A stretch of 64,000 bases of DNA from Fictibacillus halophilus. Its GTDB lineage: Bacteria; Bacillota; Bacilli; Bacillales; Fictibacillaceae. The notes below the pieces were generated by a model that had not been told where the DNA came from, did not search any database, and worked only from the letters and a program-made list of their open reading frames with translations. Below, in pieces: positions 37,081 to 46,161 of this stretch. Location of the stretch: assembly GCF_016401385.1 (NCBI RefSeq), contig NZ_JAEACF010000001.1, forward strand, positions 2,356,001-2,420,000, read 5' to 3'. The first letter of the stretch is position 1, and each line of letters begins with the position of its first letter. The position numbers and the translations under genes were made by a program.

Positions 37081-38139
37081 TTATTTCACTTTGGAATGCA
37101 GCAGCACAAATCTCTTGCCACTTCCAACTTTCTTCATCAGTGACAAGCTCTCTTGTTTGATACGTCCTGCTACATTCGTTTTAGTATCAGCAGGAATATC
37201 TCCTAAACAAATCTGAAGTTCACCCGCATATCTACCATATAACTCGTTTTCAACCGTTATCGTTCCTTCATTAAATACATCTAACTCATGAGCTTCTGGT
37301 TGAAATTTAGAAGGCAGTTGTCGTGACTCAACGGACCGAATCACATATTCTGCAGCATCCATCCTATTCGTGTGAACCATGTTGTCGAATATCTCGTATC
37401 CTTTATTAAAATCGGCATAAAGAGGGACTGTACCTTCCATTACAAACTTTAATTCTTGCAGAGTTTTGTTCGTAAGGTTTAAATCTCCTACACAGATTTT
37501 GTCCGTATTCATTTCTTGAAGTTCTAATGCAGCAAGTGTTGGTGAAACATGTCTGTGATTCTCAATCGTAGGTAGCCCTACATGTAGTGGTCCGCGTAAT
37601 TGTTCATCACCTTGAATGAATGCCATCGTTTGGATTCCATACCGATGAAACAGAGCATTTCTCTCATAAAGATATTGCTTTGATATGCCGGTAAACGGCT
37701 TTGGATAAAAGTTGTGCCAAGCTTCTGTTTGATGTGGTTGAAGTCCCTCATCCATTAACTTCTTAAGCTGTTCTTCATCAATGGTACTAGCATTCAAACC
37801 AATTTTAAGATGGTGAGACAGCCAAGCGATCTGCTTGGCTGTAAACCCATAATCCATCCTGATGCCCGAAATGCCCCACTCTGTTATGGAAGGCAGTTCA
37901 TTAAATGATAAACCCAACCGCTCAAGAGAAGCTGGTGAAACATCTGCCATTACTTCCATATGAAACTCTTGAGCGGTTTTTCCTAACCATTTAACTTGCT
38001 TAACGTAATCCACATCCCTCTCTTCAGGTATATGAAGAGAGGTAAAGATGTATTGAAATCCGCTCACAGCGGCTTTCTCCATCCAGTTTTTATTAAAAGT
38101 GTCTGATTCACTCAGATAGATTGAAATCCCATAACACAA
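37081..38139 (-). CDS. mupG: 6-phospho-N-acetylmuramidase, MupG/DUF871 family
   Basis: The 352-residue protein has an N-terminal TIM-barrel of the DUF871 type (SIYLSESD, FTSLHIPEE, GLNASTI) and a C-terminal cyclophilin-like domain (about 245-352). MupG of Staphylococcus aureus hydrolyses MurNAc-6P-GlcNAc in the cytoplasm after uptake by MurP. The start is TTG 38139, 8 bases after AGGAG, 20 bases behind the murP stop; longer frames have no ribosome site. Its place between murP and murQ supports the role. Confidence 0.9.
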   Translation of the reverse strand: MCYGISIYLSESDTFNKNWMEKAAVSGFQYIFTSLHIPEERDVDYVKQVKWLGKTAQEFHMEVMADVSPASLERLGLSFNELPSITEWGISGIRMDYGFTAKQIAWLSHHLKIGLNASTIDEEQLKKLMDEGLQPHQTEAWHNFYPKPFTGISKQYLYERNALFHRYGIQTMAFIQGDEQLRGPLHVGLPTIENHRHVSPTLAALELQEMNTDKICVGDLNLTNKTLQELKFVMEGTVPLYADFNKGYEIFDNMVHTNRMDAAEYVIRSVESRQLPSKFQPEAHELDVFNEGTITVENELYGRYAGELQICLGDIPADTKTNVAGRIKQESLSLMKKVGSGKRFVLLHSKVK

Positions 38140-38158
38140 AACGTTCACTCCTGATTCG

Positions 38159-39532
38159 TTAGATGTCTTTTGCCATGCTCTCTTTAAATCCAAACGTCCA
38201 TGTGAATAAGAATCCGAAGAAATAAGCAATTACTAATCCTACTAAATAGAGAACCATTTCATTCGCATTAACAAGAAACACGAGTGGAATGCCTGATACA
38301 CCGATGGCAATTGTTGCGACTTCATAAAACGCTTGGAACGCTCCCCCGACTGCTGCCCCTAAACATGCTGTTAAAAACGGTCGTCCGAGCGGAAGAGTAA
38401 CACCAAAGATTAACGGCTCTCCGATTCCAAGCATACCTACAGGTAATCCACCTTTAATAACTTTACGAAGACGCTGGTTCTTTGTCTTAAAGTAGATCGC
38501 GAATGCAGCACCAACTTGCCCTGCTCCACCCATCGCTAAAATCGGTAAAAGCGGATCATCACCGATCGTGTTAATTAGCTCCATGTGTACTGGCGTTAAA
38601 CCTTGATGCAATCCTGTTACAACTAATGGAAGGAATGTACCTGCTAAGATAAGTCCAGAGAAAATACCGCCAATATCAATTAAGTTCAACAAACCTTTTG
38701 TAATTAAATCTGACAAGAATCCGCCTACTGGCTGAAGTACGAATAGCGTAGCAAAACCTGTAATTAATAACGCCAATGTTGGCGTAACAATAATGTCAAT
38801 TGAAGGGTGTACAAACTTTCTAATACGTTTTTCCAAAAAGGCGATTAAAACCGCGGCAAGCATTACACCAATTAATCCACCACGTCCTACTACTAACGGA
38901 TCTCCAAAAAGGGTAATATTCGCAAGACCTGGGTTGATAAGCAGAATACCTGCTGCTCCACCTAATGCTGGAGTTCCACCAAATTCTTTAGCCGTATTGA
39001 TACCAACAAACACAGCTAGATAACTAAAAACTCCCCATCCAATTAAGCTAAGCATCTGCATGATTGAAGATTCTGGGTCAGCACCACTTCTTACAGCTAC
39101 GTTTGAAAATCCAGCTATTAAACCAGACGCTACGATTGCTGGAATCAGCGGAATAAAGATGCTCGCGATCTTGCGTAGAAACTGTTTGAAAGGTGTTGCA
39201 TTCTTTTTATTGATGGCATCCTTATTCATCCGAGCCATCTGTTCAAGGTCCATGGGATCTGTCTCATCAAGCGATTGAATGTTCATACCTGTTTCTTCGC
39301 TCATCGCAAGCGTGACACGATTAACAATCCCAGGGCCAACAATGATCTGCAACGTATCATCTTCAACGACACCCAACACACCATCTACTTCTTTAAGACC
39401 TTTTAGATCTGCTTTAGACGGATCGTGTAAATTAACCCGAATTCTTGTCATACAGTGCATCAACGATTGGATGTTTGAAGAACCTCCAAGCTTCTCAATG
39501 ATGCTATGAGCCATTTGCTGCTCTTTCCCCAT
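38159..39532 (-). CDS. murP: PTS EIIBC, MurNAc / MurNAc-GlcNAc type (MurP)
   Basis: The 457-residue protein has an N-terminal EIIB domain (phospho-Cys27 in LMHCMTRIRV) and a glucose/sucrose-family EIIC domain (GIGEPLIFGV at about residue 375). This B-C order with no EIIA is that of MurP. It should import and 6-phosphorylate MurNAc or MurNAc-GlcNAc; mupG and murQ follow at once. AAAAGGGGG precedes the ATG, and a cre site lies in the 50-base gap before it. Confidence 0.93.
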   Translation of the reverse strand: MGKEQQMAHSIIEKLGGSSNIQSLMHCMTRIRVNLHDPSKADLKGLKEVDGVLGVVEDDTLQIIVGPGIVNRVTLAMSEETGMNIQSLDETDPMDLEQMARMNKDAINKKNATPFKQFLRKIASIFIPLIPAIVASGLIAGFSNVAVRSGADPESSIMQMLSLIGWGVFSYLAVFVGINTAKEFGGTPALGGAAGILLINPGLANITLFGDPLVVGRGGLIGVMLAAVLIAFLEKRIRKFVHPSIDIIVTPTLALLITGFATLFVLQPVGGFLSDLITKGLLNLIDIGGIFSGLILAGTFLPLVVTGLHQGLTPVHMELINTIGDDPLLPILAMGGAGQVGAAFAIYFKTKNQRLRKVIKGGLPVGMLGIGEPLIFGVTLPLGRPFLTACLGAAVGGAFQAFYEVATIAIGVSGIPLVFLVNANEMVLYLVGLVIAYFFGFLFTWTFGFKESMAKDI

Positions 39533-39548
39533 GCTTCTTCCCCCTTTT

Positions 39549-39564
39549 AGTAAACGCTTTCATT
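39549..39564. promoter_or_regulatory. cre site upstream of murP
   Basis: On the minus strand ATGAAAGCGTTTACTA matches the CcpA consensus WTGNAANCGNWNNCWW completely. It lies between the nagR stop and the murP start, so it could act as a roadblock or on an internal promoter. Confidence 0.75.
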
Positions 39565-39584
39565 TTTATATAAAACGCCATTTG

Positions 39585-40304
39585 TTAGCGTTTCATATCA
39601 ATCATAAATTTGTAGCGATCGCCTCGATACACCGACTGAACAAGTTCTAGAGGCCTTCCTGATGTTAAATAAGTTTGTCTCTTAATCAGAAGAACTGCTG
39701 CGCCTTTTGTAATTTCGAGTATCTCGCTTTCCACTTCACGCGAAATGGACGCTTCTAAACTTTGTGTCGCATAATCTATAACAAAGCCTGCATTCTCAAC
39801 TTCAGAATACAAAGACCCTTGTTTTACGTGTGATTCGTTTAATTCAAGGAGATCAACCGGAACATAAGTCGTCTCGAACGCCATTGGAATTTCATTTGCG
39901 AGGCGAACACGTTTAATCTCATATATTTCTTGATTCTCTTCAATTTCAAGTGCTGTTGCTACTCTTCTTTCAGCAGCTATTTTTTGGAAAGATATGAGTC
40001 TTGATGCTGGTTTATAGCCTCGAGATTTCATGTCTTCAGTAAAACTCGTAAGACCTAAAAGCTTCTGTTCTATTTTATTGGCAGAAACAAAAGTACCTTT
40101 TCCTTTTTGGCGGGTTAAGTAGCCATCATTCACAAGATTATTGATAGCCTGCCGGACTGTCATGCGGCTTACTTCATAGTTCTCAGCAAACTCTCTTTCA
40201 GAAGGTATCATGGTTTCAGACTCCCATTCGCCTTTATCAATCTTTTGTTTGATCGCCTCTTCAATCTGAAAATAAAGTGGCATTGGTGATGTTTTATCTA
40301 TCAT
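39585..40304 (-). CDS. nagR: GntR/HutC-family regulator, NagR (YvoA)-like
   Basis: The 239-residue protein has an N-terminal winged helix (YEVSRMTVRQAINNLVNDGY, then LTRQKGKGTFVS) and a UTRA effector domain (about 85-235). NagR of B. subtilis represses nag genes and is released by glucosamine-6-P or GlcNAc-6-P. It is the last of nagA-nagB-nagR and lies before murP, so it would control its own operon. Two matching operators are present at 42261 and 45804. Confidence 0.93.
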   Translation of the reverse strand: MIDKTSPMPLYFQIEEAIKQKIDKGEWESETMIPSEREFAENYEVSRMTVRQAINNLVNDGYLTRQKGKGTFVSANKIEQKLLGLTSFTEDMKSRGYKPASRLISFQKIAAERRVATALEIEENQEIYEIKRVRLANEIPMAFETTYVPVDLLELNESHVKQGSLYSEVENAGFVIDYATQSLEASISREVESEILEITKGAAVLLIKRQTYLTSGRPLELVQSVYRGDRYKFMIDMKR

Positions 40305-40312
40305 AAAAATAC

Positions 40313-41032
40313 TTAACTCTCCTCTTCTAAAAGACTCCTCGCACCATCGTCAGCTAACACAGTAACGTTAGGATGTTGATTAAGTACTGTCGCAGGTACA
40401 TCGGAATTCAGGGTACCTTGAAATAATTCTCTTAGTGCTCTAGCTTTTTTTTCACCAGAGGCAAGAAGCAGAATTTCTTTACTTTCAAGGATCGTACTGA
40501 TCCCCATCGTAATCGCTTCTCTCGGCTGTTTCTCATGCGTAAAATACTTCGCGTTCGCGCTTAATGTGGATTCTGTTAATTCGACTACATGCGTTCGCGA
40601 ACTAAAATCTGTACCAGGTTCATTAAATCCGATGTGACCGTTCTCTCCAATACCGAGCACCTGTAAATCAATACCGCCTAGCTCTTTAATTACTTCTTCA
40701 TACCGCCTGCATTCTTTTTCAAGGTCGTAAGCTTCACCATCTGGGAGATGAGTTTGATTCTTAGGTATTCCGATATGGTCGAATAAGTTTTTTTGCATGT
40801 AATCATGGTAAGCTCTGGAACCTACATATTCGTCAAGGTTTACAGTGTGCACATGTGAATAGGACTGCTTATACTCTTTACTATATTTTGAAAGGTGTCG
40901 GTACATGCCTAAAGGTGTCCTCCCCGTAGCAAGACCAAGCACAATTCTTTCTGAACTCTTTATTTTTGAAAACACATATTCAGCTGCCATTCTACTAAGC
41001 TCTTCTTCATCGGAAACCTTGATCAATCTCAA
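40313..41032 (-). CDS. nagB: Glucosamine-6-phosphate deaminase
   Basis: The 239-residue enzyme converts GlcN-6-P to fructose-6-P and ammonia. LGLATGRTPLGMYR (phosphate loop), NLDEYVG (catalytic Asp) and GIGENGHIGFNEPG (His/Glu) are conserved. The start is TTG 41032, with AAAGGGGG 7 bases upstream; it overlaps the nagA stop by four bases (TTGA), so translation is probably coupled. A longer upstream frame exists but lies inside nagA. Confidence 0.96.
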   Translation of the reverse strand: MRLIKVSDEEELSRMAAEYVFSKIKSSERIVLGLATGRTPLGMYRHLSKYSKEYKQSYSHVHTVNLDEYVGSRAYHDYMQKNLFDHIGIPKNQTHLPDGEAYDLEKECRRYEEVIKELGGIDLQVLGIGENGHIGFNEPGTDFSSRTHVVELTESTLSANAKYFTHEKQPREAITMGISTILESKEILLLASGEKKARALRELFQGTLNSDVPATVLNQHPNVTVLADDGARSLLEEES

Positions 41033-42216
41033 ACTCGTTCCCCCTTTCGATGATAGACAAGCTCGCCTCGACAAAAAGTCATAAGCACATCGCATTCCGT
41101 GGTCAACACCGTAATATCCGCGTCTTTACCTACTGAAAGACTTCCTTTTCGGTCGAAGACCCGCAGCTCTTTTGCTGCATTCTCACTCGTCATTCTCACA
41201 ATATCCGACCAAGAGCAATGCGTATAATCCAACATATTTTTAACAGCCATGTTCATCGGTAAGATACTTCCTGCTAGTGTTCCATCAATTAATCTAGCTT
41301 CATTACCTGTTACGGTTACTTTCTGTCCACCGAGCGTATAAGTTCCTTCACCTAAACCTTTTGCTCTCATCGAATCCGTAATCAGAATCGTTCGTTCTGG
41401 ACCAGTAGAATGATAGGCTAGTCGAATCATCTCAGGGCTAGCATGAACACCATCCACGATCATCTCAACCTTCAATTCTTGCTGTAAGAGTGCTGCACCA
41501 GCAACTCCTGGATCTCGATGATGCATTCCACGCATACCGTTAAATAAATGAGTGACGTGAGAAATACCAGCTTCAATCCCATTTTTCACTTCTAAAAACG
41601 AACTGTCACTATGACCGATCGACGCGATCACATTTTGTGAAGATAAGTACTTTGTAAGCTCTAATCCACCATCCATTTCAGGCGCCAACGTAACGAGTTT
41701 TATTTGATCATCAGCACTTTTTTGCAACTCTTTAAATAGGTGTGCGTCTGGCCGCTGAATGAAAGGCGTAGGCTGTGCCCCCGCTCGTTTTGGAGAAATA
41801 AAAGGCCCTTCAAGGTGAATACCGAGCATTTCAGCAGCTGAACTTCGAGATTGTTTCATGAAGTTTGCAGCAGTATTCAGTGCGTTATGAATAACAGATG
41901 TTTCTTCAGTCATCGTTGTTGCTAAAAAAGAGGTCGTTCCCTCTGATGGTAGATGTTTGGAGATAATCTCTAGCGCTTCTTGCGTTCCGTCCATACAATC
42001 TGCTCCAGCAGCTCCATGAATATGAATGTCAATCATGCCAGGAATGATAACAGAGTCTTGAGGCATGTTAAACCTAATAACATCTTCATCTGTTGAAAAG
42101 GGGTTTGTAGTACCAACATAGTGAATCTTATCGTTCTTCATCCACACATATCCGTTATTAACGAGCTGGCCTTCTTCGTTAATCAAGTTCCCAATTAGTA
42201 AAATATTAGGCTTCAT
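41029..42216 (-). CDS. nagA: N-acetylglucosamine-6-phosphate deacetylase
   Basis: The 395-residue amidohydrolase makes GlcN-6-P from GlcNAc-6-P. The metal site DIHIHGAAGAD, HLEGPF (Glu), IGHSD, and ITDSM (catalytic Asp) are present. ATG 42216 is 5 bases after AAAGGGGAG; GTG 42222 is the alternative. It is the first gene of the nagA-nagB-nagR-murP-mupG-murQ-nagP operon and has a NagR operator about 45 bases upstream of its start. Confidence 0.97.
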   Translation of the reverse strand: MKPNILLIGNLINEEGQLVNNGYVWMKNDKIHYVGTTNPFSTDEDVIRFNMPQDSVIIPGMIDIHIHGAAGADCMDGTQEALEIISKHLPSEGTTSFLATTMTEETSVIHNALNTAANFMKQSRSSAAEMLGIHLEGPFISPKRAGAQPTPFIQRPDAHLFKELQKSADDQIKLVTLAPEMDGGLELTKYLSSQNVIASIGHSDSSFLEVKNGIEAGISHVTHLFNGMRGMHHRDPGVAGAALLQQELKVEMIVDGVHASPEMIRLAYHSTGPERTILITDSMRAKGLGEGTYTLGGQKVTVTGNEARLIDGTLAGSILPMNMAVKNMLDYTHCSWSDIVRMTSENAAKELRVFDRKGSLSVGKDADITVLTTECDVLMTFCRGELVYHRKGERV

Positions 42217-42260
42217 GTCCACTCCCCTTTATCACTTTATGCCTAGACTAACATTCTTAT

Positions 42261-42280
42261 GACTAGTTGTCTATACCAGT
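42261..42280 (-). promoter_or_regulatory. NagR-type operator upstream of nagA
   Basis: On the minus strand ACTGGTATAGACAACTAGTC. It resembles the dre element (TGGTCTAGACCA-like) bound by NagR/DasR. The 18-base core TGGTATAGACAACTAGTC recurs exactly upstream of nagZ (45804-45823) and nowhere else that I noticed in the window. Confidence 0.85.
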
Positions 42281-42295
42281 CAGAAAATTCAAATA

Positions 42296-42334
42296 AAAAG
42301 CTAAGACTAAAGAAACCGCCTTAGCTTTTTCTCA
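42296..42334 (-). terminator. Terminator of the nagZ-namZ transcript
   Basis: AAAAAGCTAAG pairs with CTTAGCTTTTT around a 13-base loop, followed by ATTTG on the minus strand. It separates nagZ-namZ from nagA. Confidence 0.85.
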
Positions 42335-42337
42335 AAC

Positions 42338-43591
42338 TTAATACAATAAATATCTTTTTCTTACATCTTTAAAATCATCAAGTTCTTGATCATATCGAGA
42401 AACGATGTCATCTACTGTTCGCCCTGTTTCTATATATTCTCGAACCCATCCGTTTCCTGATAACAGATCAAAGAAAGAAATTCCTCTACTATCTTCTGCT
42501 CTAAATGCAAAATCATTTGGGTACAGATCATGAATGGCTTTTACAAGTGTGATTCCAGTAAGCACGGGTTGAAATAACTTTTCATCCTTTACATGAATCT
42601 CCACTCCGTGAGATAGCTTCCCTGCATGCTTAGATGAAGCCGGTGTAAACGAGGCTGCTCTAAAAGAAACACCAGGCAAAGCTTCTTTATTTAAATTCTC
42701 AGCTAACTGATCTCCGTTAATAAATGGAGCACCTATCAGTTCAAACGGCTTAGTCGTTCCACGACCTTCTGAAACATTCGTCCCTTCGATCAGCGCACTT
42801 CCAGGATACACAAGTGCCGTATCTTTTGTAGGCATGTTAGGAGAAGGCAATACCCACTCAAGTCCACTATCTTCATAACTCCAGGATCTCTTCCATCCTT
42901 TCATCTCTATCACTTTTAAATCCGCACCAATATCAAACTCATTGTTAAATAATTTCGCCAACTCTCCTACAGTCATTCCATGCCTCAACGGAATTGGATA
43001 AAGACCGACAAAGGAAGAATACGCTGGATCTAATACTGGCCCTTCTACTTCATTACCTCCAAGTGGATTCGGACGATCCAATACGACAAATGGTATACCG
43101 TTCTCTTTTGCTGCCTCCATCGCATAAGCCATCGTGTAAATATACGTATAGAAACGCGTACCTACATCTTGTATATCGAAAACCAAAACATCAATACCTT
43201 CAAGCATCTCAGGAGTTGGCTTTTTCGTTGCTCCATACAAACTATAAACAGGAAGGCCCGTTTTCGGATCATTGTAGAATTCTACATATTCTCCTGCTTG
43301 TGCACTCCCACGCACCCCATGTTCAGGTCCATATAATGCTTTTAGCTCAATATCCGGATGTTTATATAAAACATCAACGATACTGTTCAAGTTGCGATCT
43401 ACTCCAGTCGGGTTTGTGATTAATCCGACTTTCTTACCCTTTAATACCTTCATGTCATGGTTCAGCAGTTGTTCTAAGCTTGTCTTAAATCTTTTCTTGT
43501 GATCAAAACCGTTTTGATTCGTAGCTTGTGCACCAGGCAGTATGACAGAGAATAACATCAATATCGTTAAAAAAACTCCCCATTTTCTCAT
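42338..43591 (-). CDS. namZ: Exo-beta-N-acetylmuramidase NamZ (DUF1343)
   Basis: The 417-residue protein has a signal peptide (residues 1-23, cleavage near AQA) and a DUF1343 domain with NPTGVDR, YGPEHGVRG, DIQDVGTRFYTYIYTM and VLDRPNPLGG. NamZ (YbbC) of B. subtilis releases terminal MurNAc from peptidoglycan fragments outside the cell. It follows nagZ by 17 bases, as in B. subtilis ybbD-ybbC. Its product could be taken up by MurP encoded nearby. Confidence 0.94.
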   Translation of the reverse strand: MRKWGVFLTILMLFSVILPGAQATNQNGFDHKKRFKTSLEQLLNHDMKVLKGKKVGLITNPTGVDRNLNSIVDVLYKHPDIELKALYGPEHGVRGSAQAGEYVEFYNDPKTGLPVYSLYGATKKPTPEMLEGIDVLVFDIQDVGTRFYTYIYTMAYAMEAAKENGIPFVVLDRPNPLGGNEVEGPVLDPAYSSFVGLYPIPLRHGMTVGELAKLFNNEFDIGADLKVIEMKGWKRSWSYEDSGLEWVLPSPNMPTKDTALVYPGSALIEGTNVSEGRGTTKPFELIGAPFINGDQLAENLNKEALPGVSFRAASFTPASSKHAGKLSHGVEIHVKDEKLFQPVLTGITLVKAIHDLYPNDFAFRAEDSRGISFFDLLSGNGWVREYIETGRTVDDIVSRYDQELDDFKDVRKRYLLY

Positions 43592-43608
43592 CGACTATTT
43601 CCCTCCTA

Positions 43609-45687
43609 TTAGTAGCTTTCGCCATGACCGAACGGATAAAGAATTTTTTCTAAACCATCTTCATAGATCGTAACAGGCAGCTTACCTGAAGGGTTGTTTA
43701 TTCCAAATATCGTTTCTGCTGCCGCTCTAAAGCTAGCATCTCTGAAGCTGTATTGTGCAAGATAAGCTGAAACTTCAGGAAACGCCATAATATCATATGG
43801 ATTTCTTATACCTACAGCTGCTGTTTTACCCGGTGATGCAGCAATAATTTGGTTAACCATCTGCATCTGTGGAGACGACGGTAGTCGCCCAGAAACGGTA
43901 GACGTATGAGTTCCTAGCACAACAAGATCGGCATCTTTTACTTTTTGTAGTTGTTCTGCATTTAAAGGTTTATCCGCTTTGATCAACTCTACCGATGAGT
44001 GGTGAGCAGCTAACGCTTGTTGAAGGTTCTCGATATAGGTGTTGCCAATGACCACTACCGAATCGACCTCGTTCTTATTAACCGGTAAAAGATTATCGTT
44101 CTTCACAAGTGTGATTGACTTTCTTGCTACTTCATTCTCTAAAGCCTTATGATCTTGGTTTCCAACGACTTCTTCTGCGTGTTCAATTTTTTCTTCGACT
44201 GGCGTCTCGCTTACTTGTTTGTAAATTCCTCGATTCGCTTTTAACGTCAATAGACGCTCAACCGATTGATTCAATCTTTTTTCTGTAATTTCACCATTAT
44301 CCACTGCCTGATACAGTCCATTTGCGACTTCTTCTAATCCCACTGGCATTAGTACGATGTCTGTTCCAGCATTTACTGCACGAATAGCAGTATCAACTGG
44401 ACCAAAGTGATCTACTATGGCTTTCATATTTAGTGCATCTGTAGAAATAACGCCTTTAAAGCCCATTTCTTTTCGCACCAAATTCGTTAATACTTCATAG
44501 GACAATGTGGCTGGAAGATTGATTTCTGTTCCATCTTTTTTAGAAATAACAGTGGTCGGATCAATTTTAGGGAATGTTACATGAGCTGTTAATATAGCAT
44601 CAATATAGTTATTGATCGCTTGCTGGAAAGGATATAGTTCAACTTCTAGGAGTCTCTCCTTTTCATGAGGAACAGAAGGCAGACCTAAATGAGAATCTAC
44701 TGCTGTGTCTCCATGACCTGGGAAGTGCTTAGCCGTTGCAGCCATACCAGAATTTTGTAATCCCTTAATATAAGCAGTTCCTAAATCAGCGACTAGTTGT
44801 GGATCTTCACCGAATGAACGAACACCAATGACAGGGTTGTCTGGATTATTATTTACATCCAATGCTGGAGCTAGGTTCATGTTGATTCCTAATGAATGGA
44901 GTTCTGATCCAATGGCATGTCCGACAGATTCCGCCATCTCCGTTGATCTTGTGGCACCAAGCGCCATATTTCCTGGGAAATCGGTACCGCTCTGCAAACG
45001 TGTCACAATTCCACCTTCTTGGTCGATTGATACCAATAAACCATAATCTTCATTTGCCTTTTTATATTCATCGACTAATCTAACTGTCTGCTCTGTTGTT
45101 ACTACATTTTCCCTAAATAGAATAACTCCACCTAGGTGGTATTTTTTTACAATCTCTCTAATCTCATCGTTCATTTCCGTTACAGGTTTCCCTTTCCAAT
45201 TACGGAAATCTGGCATTAACATCTGGCCTACCTTTTCTTTTACTGTCATAGACTTAATCGCTTTTGTGATCACGTCATTTTTAGGGTTATTTTGTTTTAG
45301 GAATTCAGCCTTTCCATGTTTAACACGTATTCCAATCTTATCGAACGACTTCCCATCTGTAACTACGATCATTGTAGTCCCATTCTTACCGTTTAAGCTT
45401 ACAAAGCCATCATTGTTCACTGAGGCAACCTTTTTATTCAGTGATTTCCATATTAGTTGATCTGTCACTTCGACATATGTTCCATCTTTACTTGTTAACA
45501 ATGCGGCTAGATCTACGGTTTCACCATTAATGTCTTTACTAAGTTGCGGCATATTTTGAGCGATGATTAAACCTTCATTGCCTTTATGTTGGGTTGAAAC
45601 ACCTTCTGCCTTCCCAACCCCTGCAAACATAGGAACGATCAAAAGGGAAATTAAAAGAACATACCGAATGCTTATTGATGATTTCAC
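43609..45687 (-). CDS. nagZ: Exo-beta-N-acetylglucosaminidase NagZ (GH3), secreted
   Basis: The 692-residue protein has a signal peptide (residues 1-28, ending GKAEG), an Ig-like segment of about 95 residues, a GH3 TIM barrel and a C-terminal domain, the two-domain form of Bacillus NagZ. The barrel has KHFPGHGDTAVDSHLGLP with the Asp/His catalytic dyad and STDALNM (nucleophile Asp). The Ig-like part makes it longer than B. subtilis NagZ (642 residues from memory). GTG 45687 has AAGGAGG 8 bases upstream. It starts the nagZ-namZ transcript. Confidence 0.95.
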   Translation of the reverse strand: MKSSISIRYVLLISLLIVPMFAGVGKAEGVSTQHKGNEGLIIAQNMPQLSKDINGETVDLAALLTSKDGTYVEVTDQLIWKSLNKKVASVNNDGFVSLNGKNGTTMIVVTDGKSFDKIGIRVKHGKAEFLKQNNPKNDVITKAIKSMTVKEKVGQMLMPDFRNWKGKPVTEMNDEIREIVKKYHLGGVILFRENVVTTEQTVRLVDEYKKANEDYGLLVSIDQEGGIVTRLQSGTDFPGNMALGATRSTEMAESVGHAIGSELHSLGINMNLAPALDVNNNPDNPVIGVRSFGEDPQLVADLGTAYIKGLQNSGMAATAKHFPGHGDTAVDSHLGLPSVPHEKERLLEVELYPFQQAINNYIDAILTAHVTFPKIDPTTVISKKDGTEINLPATLSYEVLTNLVRKEMGFKGVISTDALNMKAIVDHFGPVDTAIRAVNAGTDIVLMPVGLEEVANGLYQAVDNGEITEKRLNQSVERLLTLKANRGIYKQVSETPVEEKIEHAEEVVGNQDHKALENEVARKSITLVKNDNLLPVNKNEVDSVVVIGNTYIENLQQALAAHHSSVELIKADKPLNAEQLQKVKDADLVVLGTHTSTVSGRLPSSPQMQMVNQIIAASPGKTAAVGIRNPYDIMAFPEVSAYLAQYSFRDASFRAAAETIFGINNPSGKLPVTIYEDGLEKILYPFGHGESY

Positions 45688-45707
45688 AATACTAACCTCC
45701 TTAGAAT

Positions 45708-45723
45708 TTGGTAGCGCTTTCTT
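45708..45723. promoter_or_regulatory. cre-like site upstream of nagZ
   Basis: On the minus strand AAGAAAGCGCTACCAA, one mismatch to WTGNAANCGNWNNCWW (A for T at position 2). It lies 21 bases before the nagZ start codon, so CcpA could block elongation. Confidence 0.6.
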
Positions 45724-45803
45724 TCTTTGTCACTTTTCGGTAGAAAAAAAGCGGTTCCTGTCGTAAGAAGACAAAACAGAACTTAAGTCCTTGAAACCAC
45801 TAG

Positions 45804-45823
45804 GACTAGTTGTCTATACCAAT
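45804..45823 (-). promoter_or_regulatory. NagR-type operator upstream of nagZ
   Basis: On the minus strand ATTGGTATAGACAACTAGTC, sharing an uninterrupted 18-base core with the site before nagA. It lies about 115 bases upstream of the nagZ start, so nagZ-namZ probably belongs to the same regulon. Confidence 0.85.
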
Positions 45824-45988
45824 TTGTCGAACTATACTTTTAAGGTAAGAAAGACTTATATTATTTTTAAACGTTTATCCATAGAGTTAAATCTTTAAGT
45901 GCAAGATTTAAGGTGAATATTTGGCAATGTTTGTTTATCATTATTTGAATTAAAAACGGGTGTTATGTAAAATTATCCAAAAAAGGAC

Positions 45989-46017
45989 TTGCTCCGTTTT
46001 CTGAATAATTATATACT
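45989..46017 (+). promoter_or_regulatory. Promoter of the tRNA-Ala gene
   Basis: TTGCTC (45989-45994), 17 bases, TATACT (46012-46017), ending 20 bases before the mature tRNA. Confidence 0.65.
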
Positions 46018-46037
46018 TTTCTATGTCAGTAATAACT

Positions 46038-46113
46038 GGGGGCTTAGCTCAGCTGGGAGAGCGTTTGGCTGGCAGCCAAAAGGTCAGCGGTTCGATCCCG
46101 CTAGTCTCCACCA
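46038..46113 (+). tRNA. tRNA-Ala(GGC)
   Basis: A 76-nt cloverleaf with encoded CCA. The acceptor stem GGGGGCT/AGTCTCC carries the G3-U70 pair that marks alanine tRNAs; the anticodon loop CTGGCAG between TTTGG and CCAAA gives anticodon GGC (reads GCC and GCU-type codons); the T-arm is GCGGTTCGATCCCGC. It is a single tRNA gene with its own promoter and terminator. Confidence 0.97.
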
Positions 46114-46128
46114 TCATATAAGTGACCA

Positions 46129-46157
46129 TTCCCTTGAGATAGCTCAAGGGGTTTTTT
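46129..46157 (+). terminator. Terminator of the tRNA gene
   Basis: CCCTTGAG pairs with CTCAAGGG, followed by GTTTTTT. Confidence 0.9.
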
Positions 46158-46161
46158 AAAA

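Noticed and set aside
42994..43419. Plus-strand 141-codon frame inside namZ
   Set aside because: Antisense to the conserved DUF1343 gene, with odd composition rich in His, Leu and Ser and no ribosome site.
46038..46113. tRNA gene as an integration site of a mobile element
   Set aside because: No integrase gene, no repeat of the tRNA 3' end and no foreign-looking genes follow within the window.
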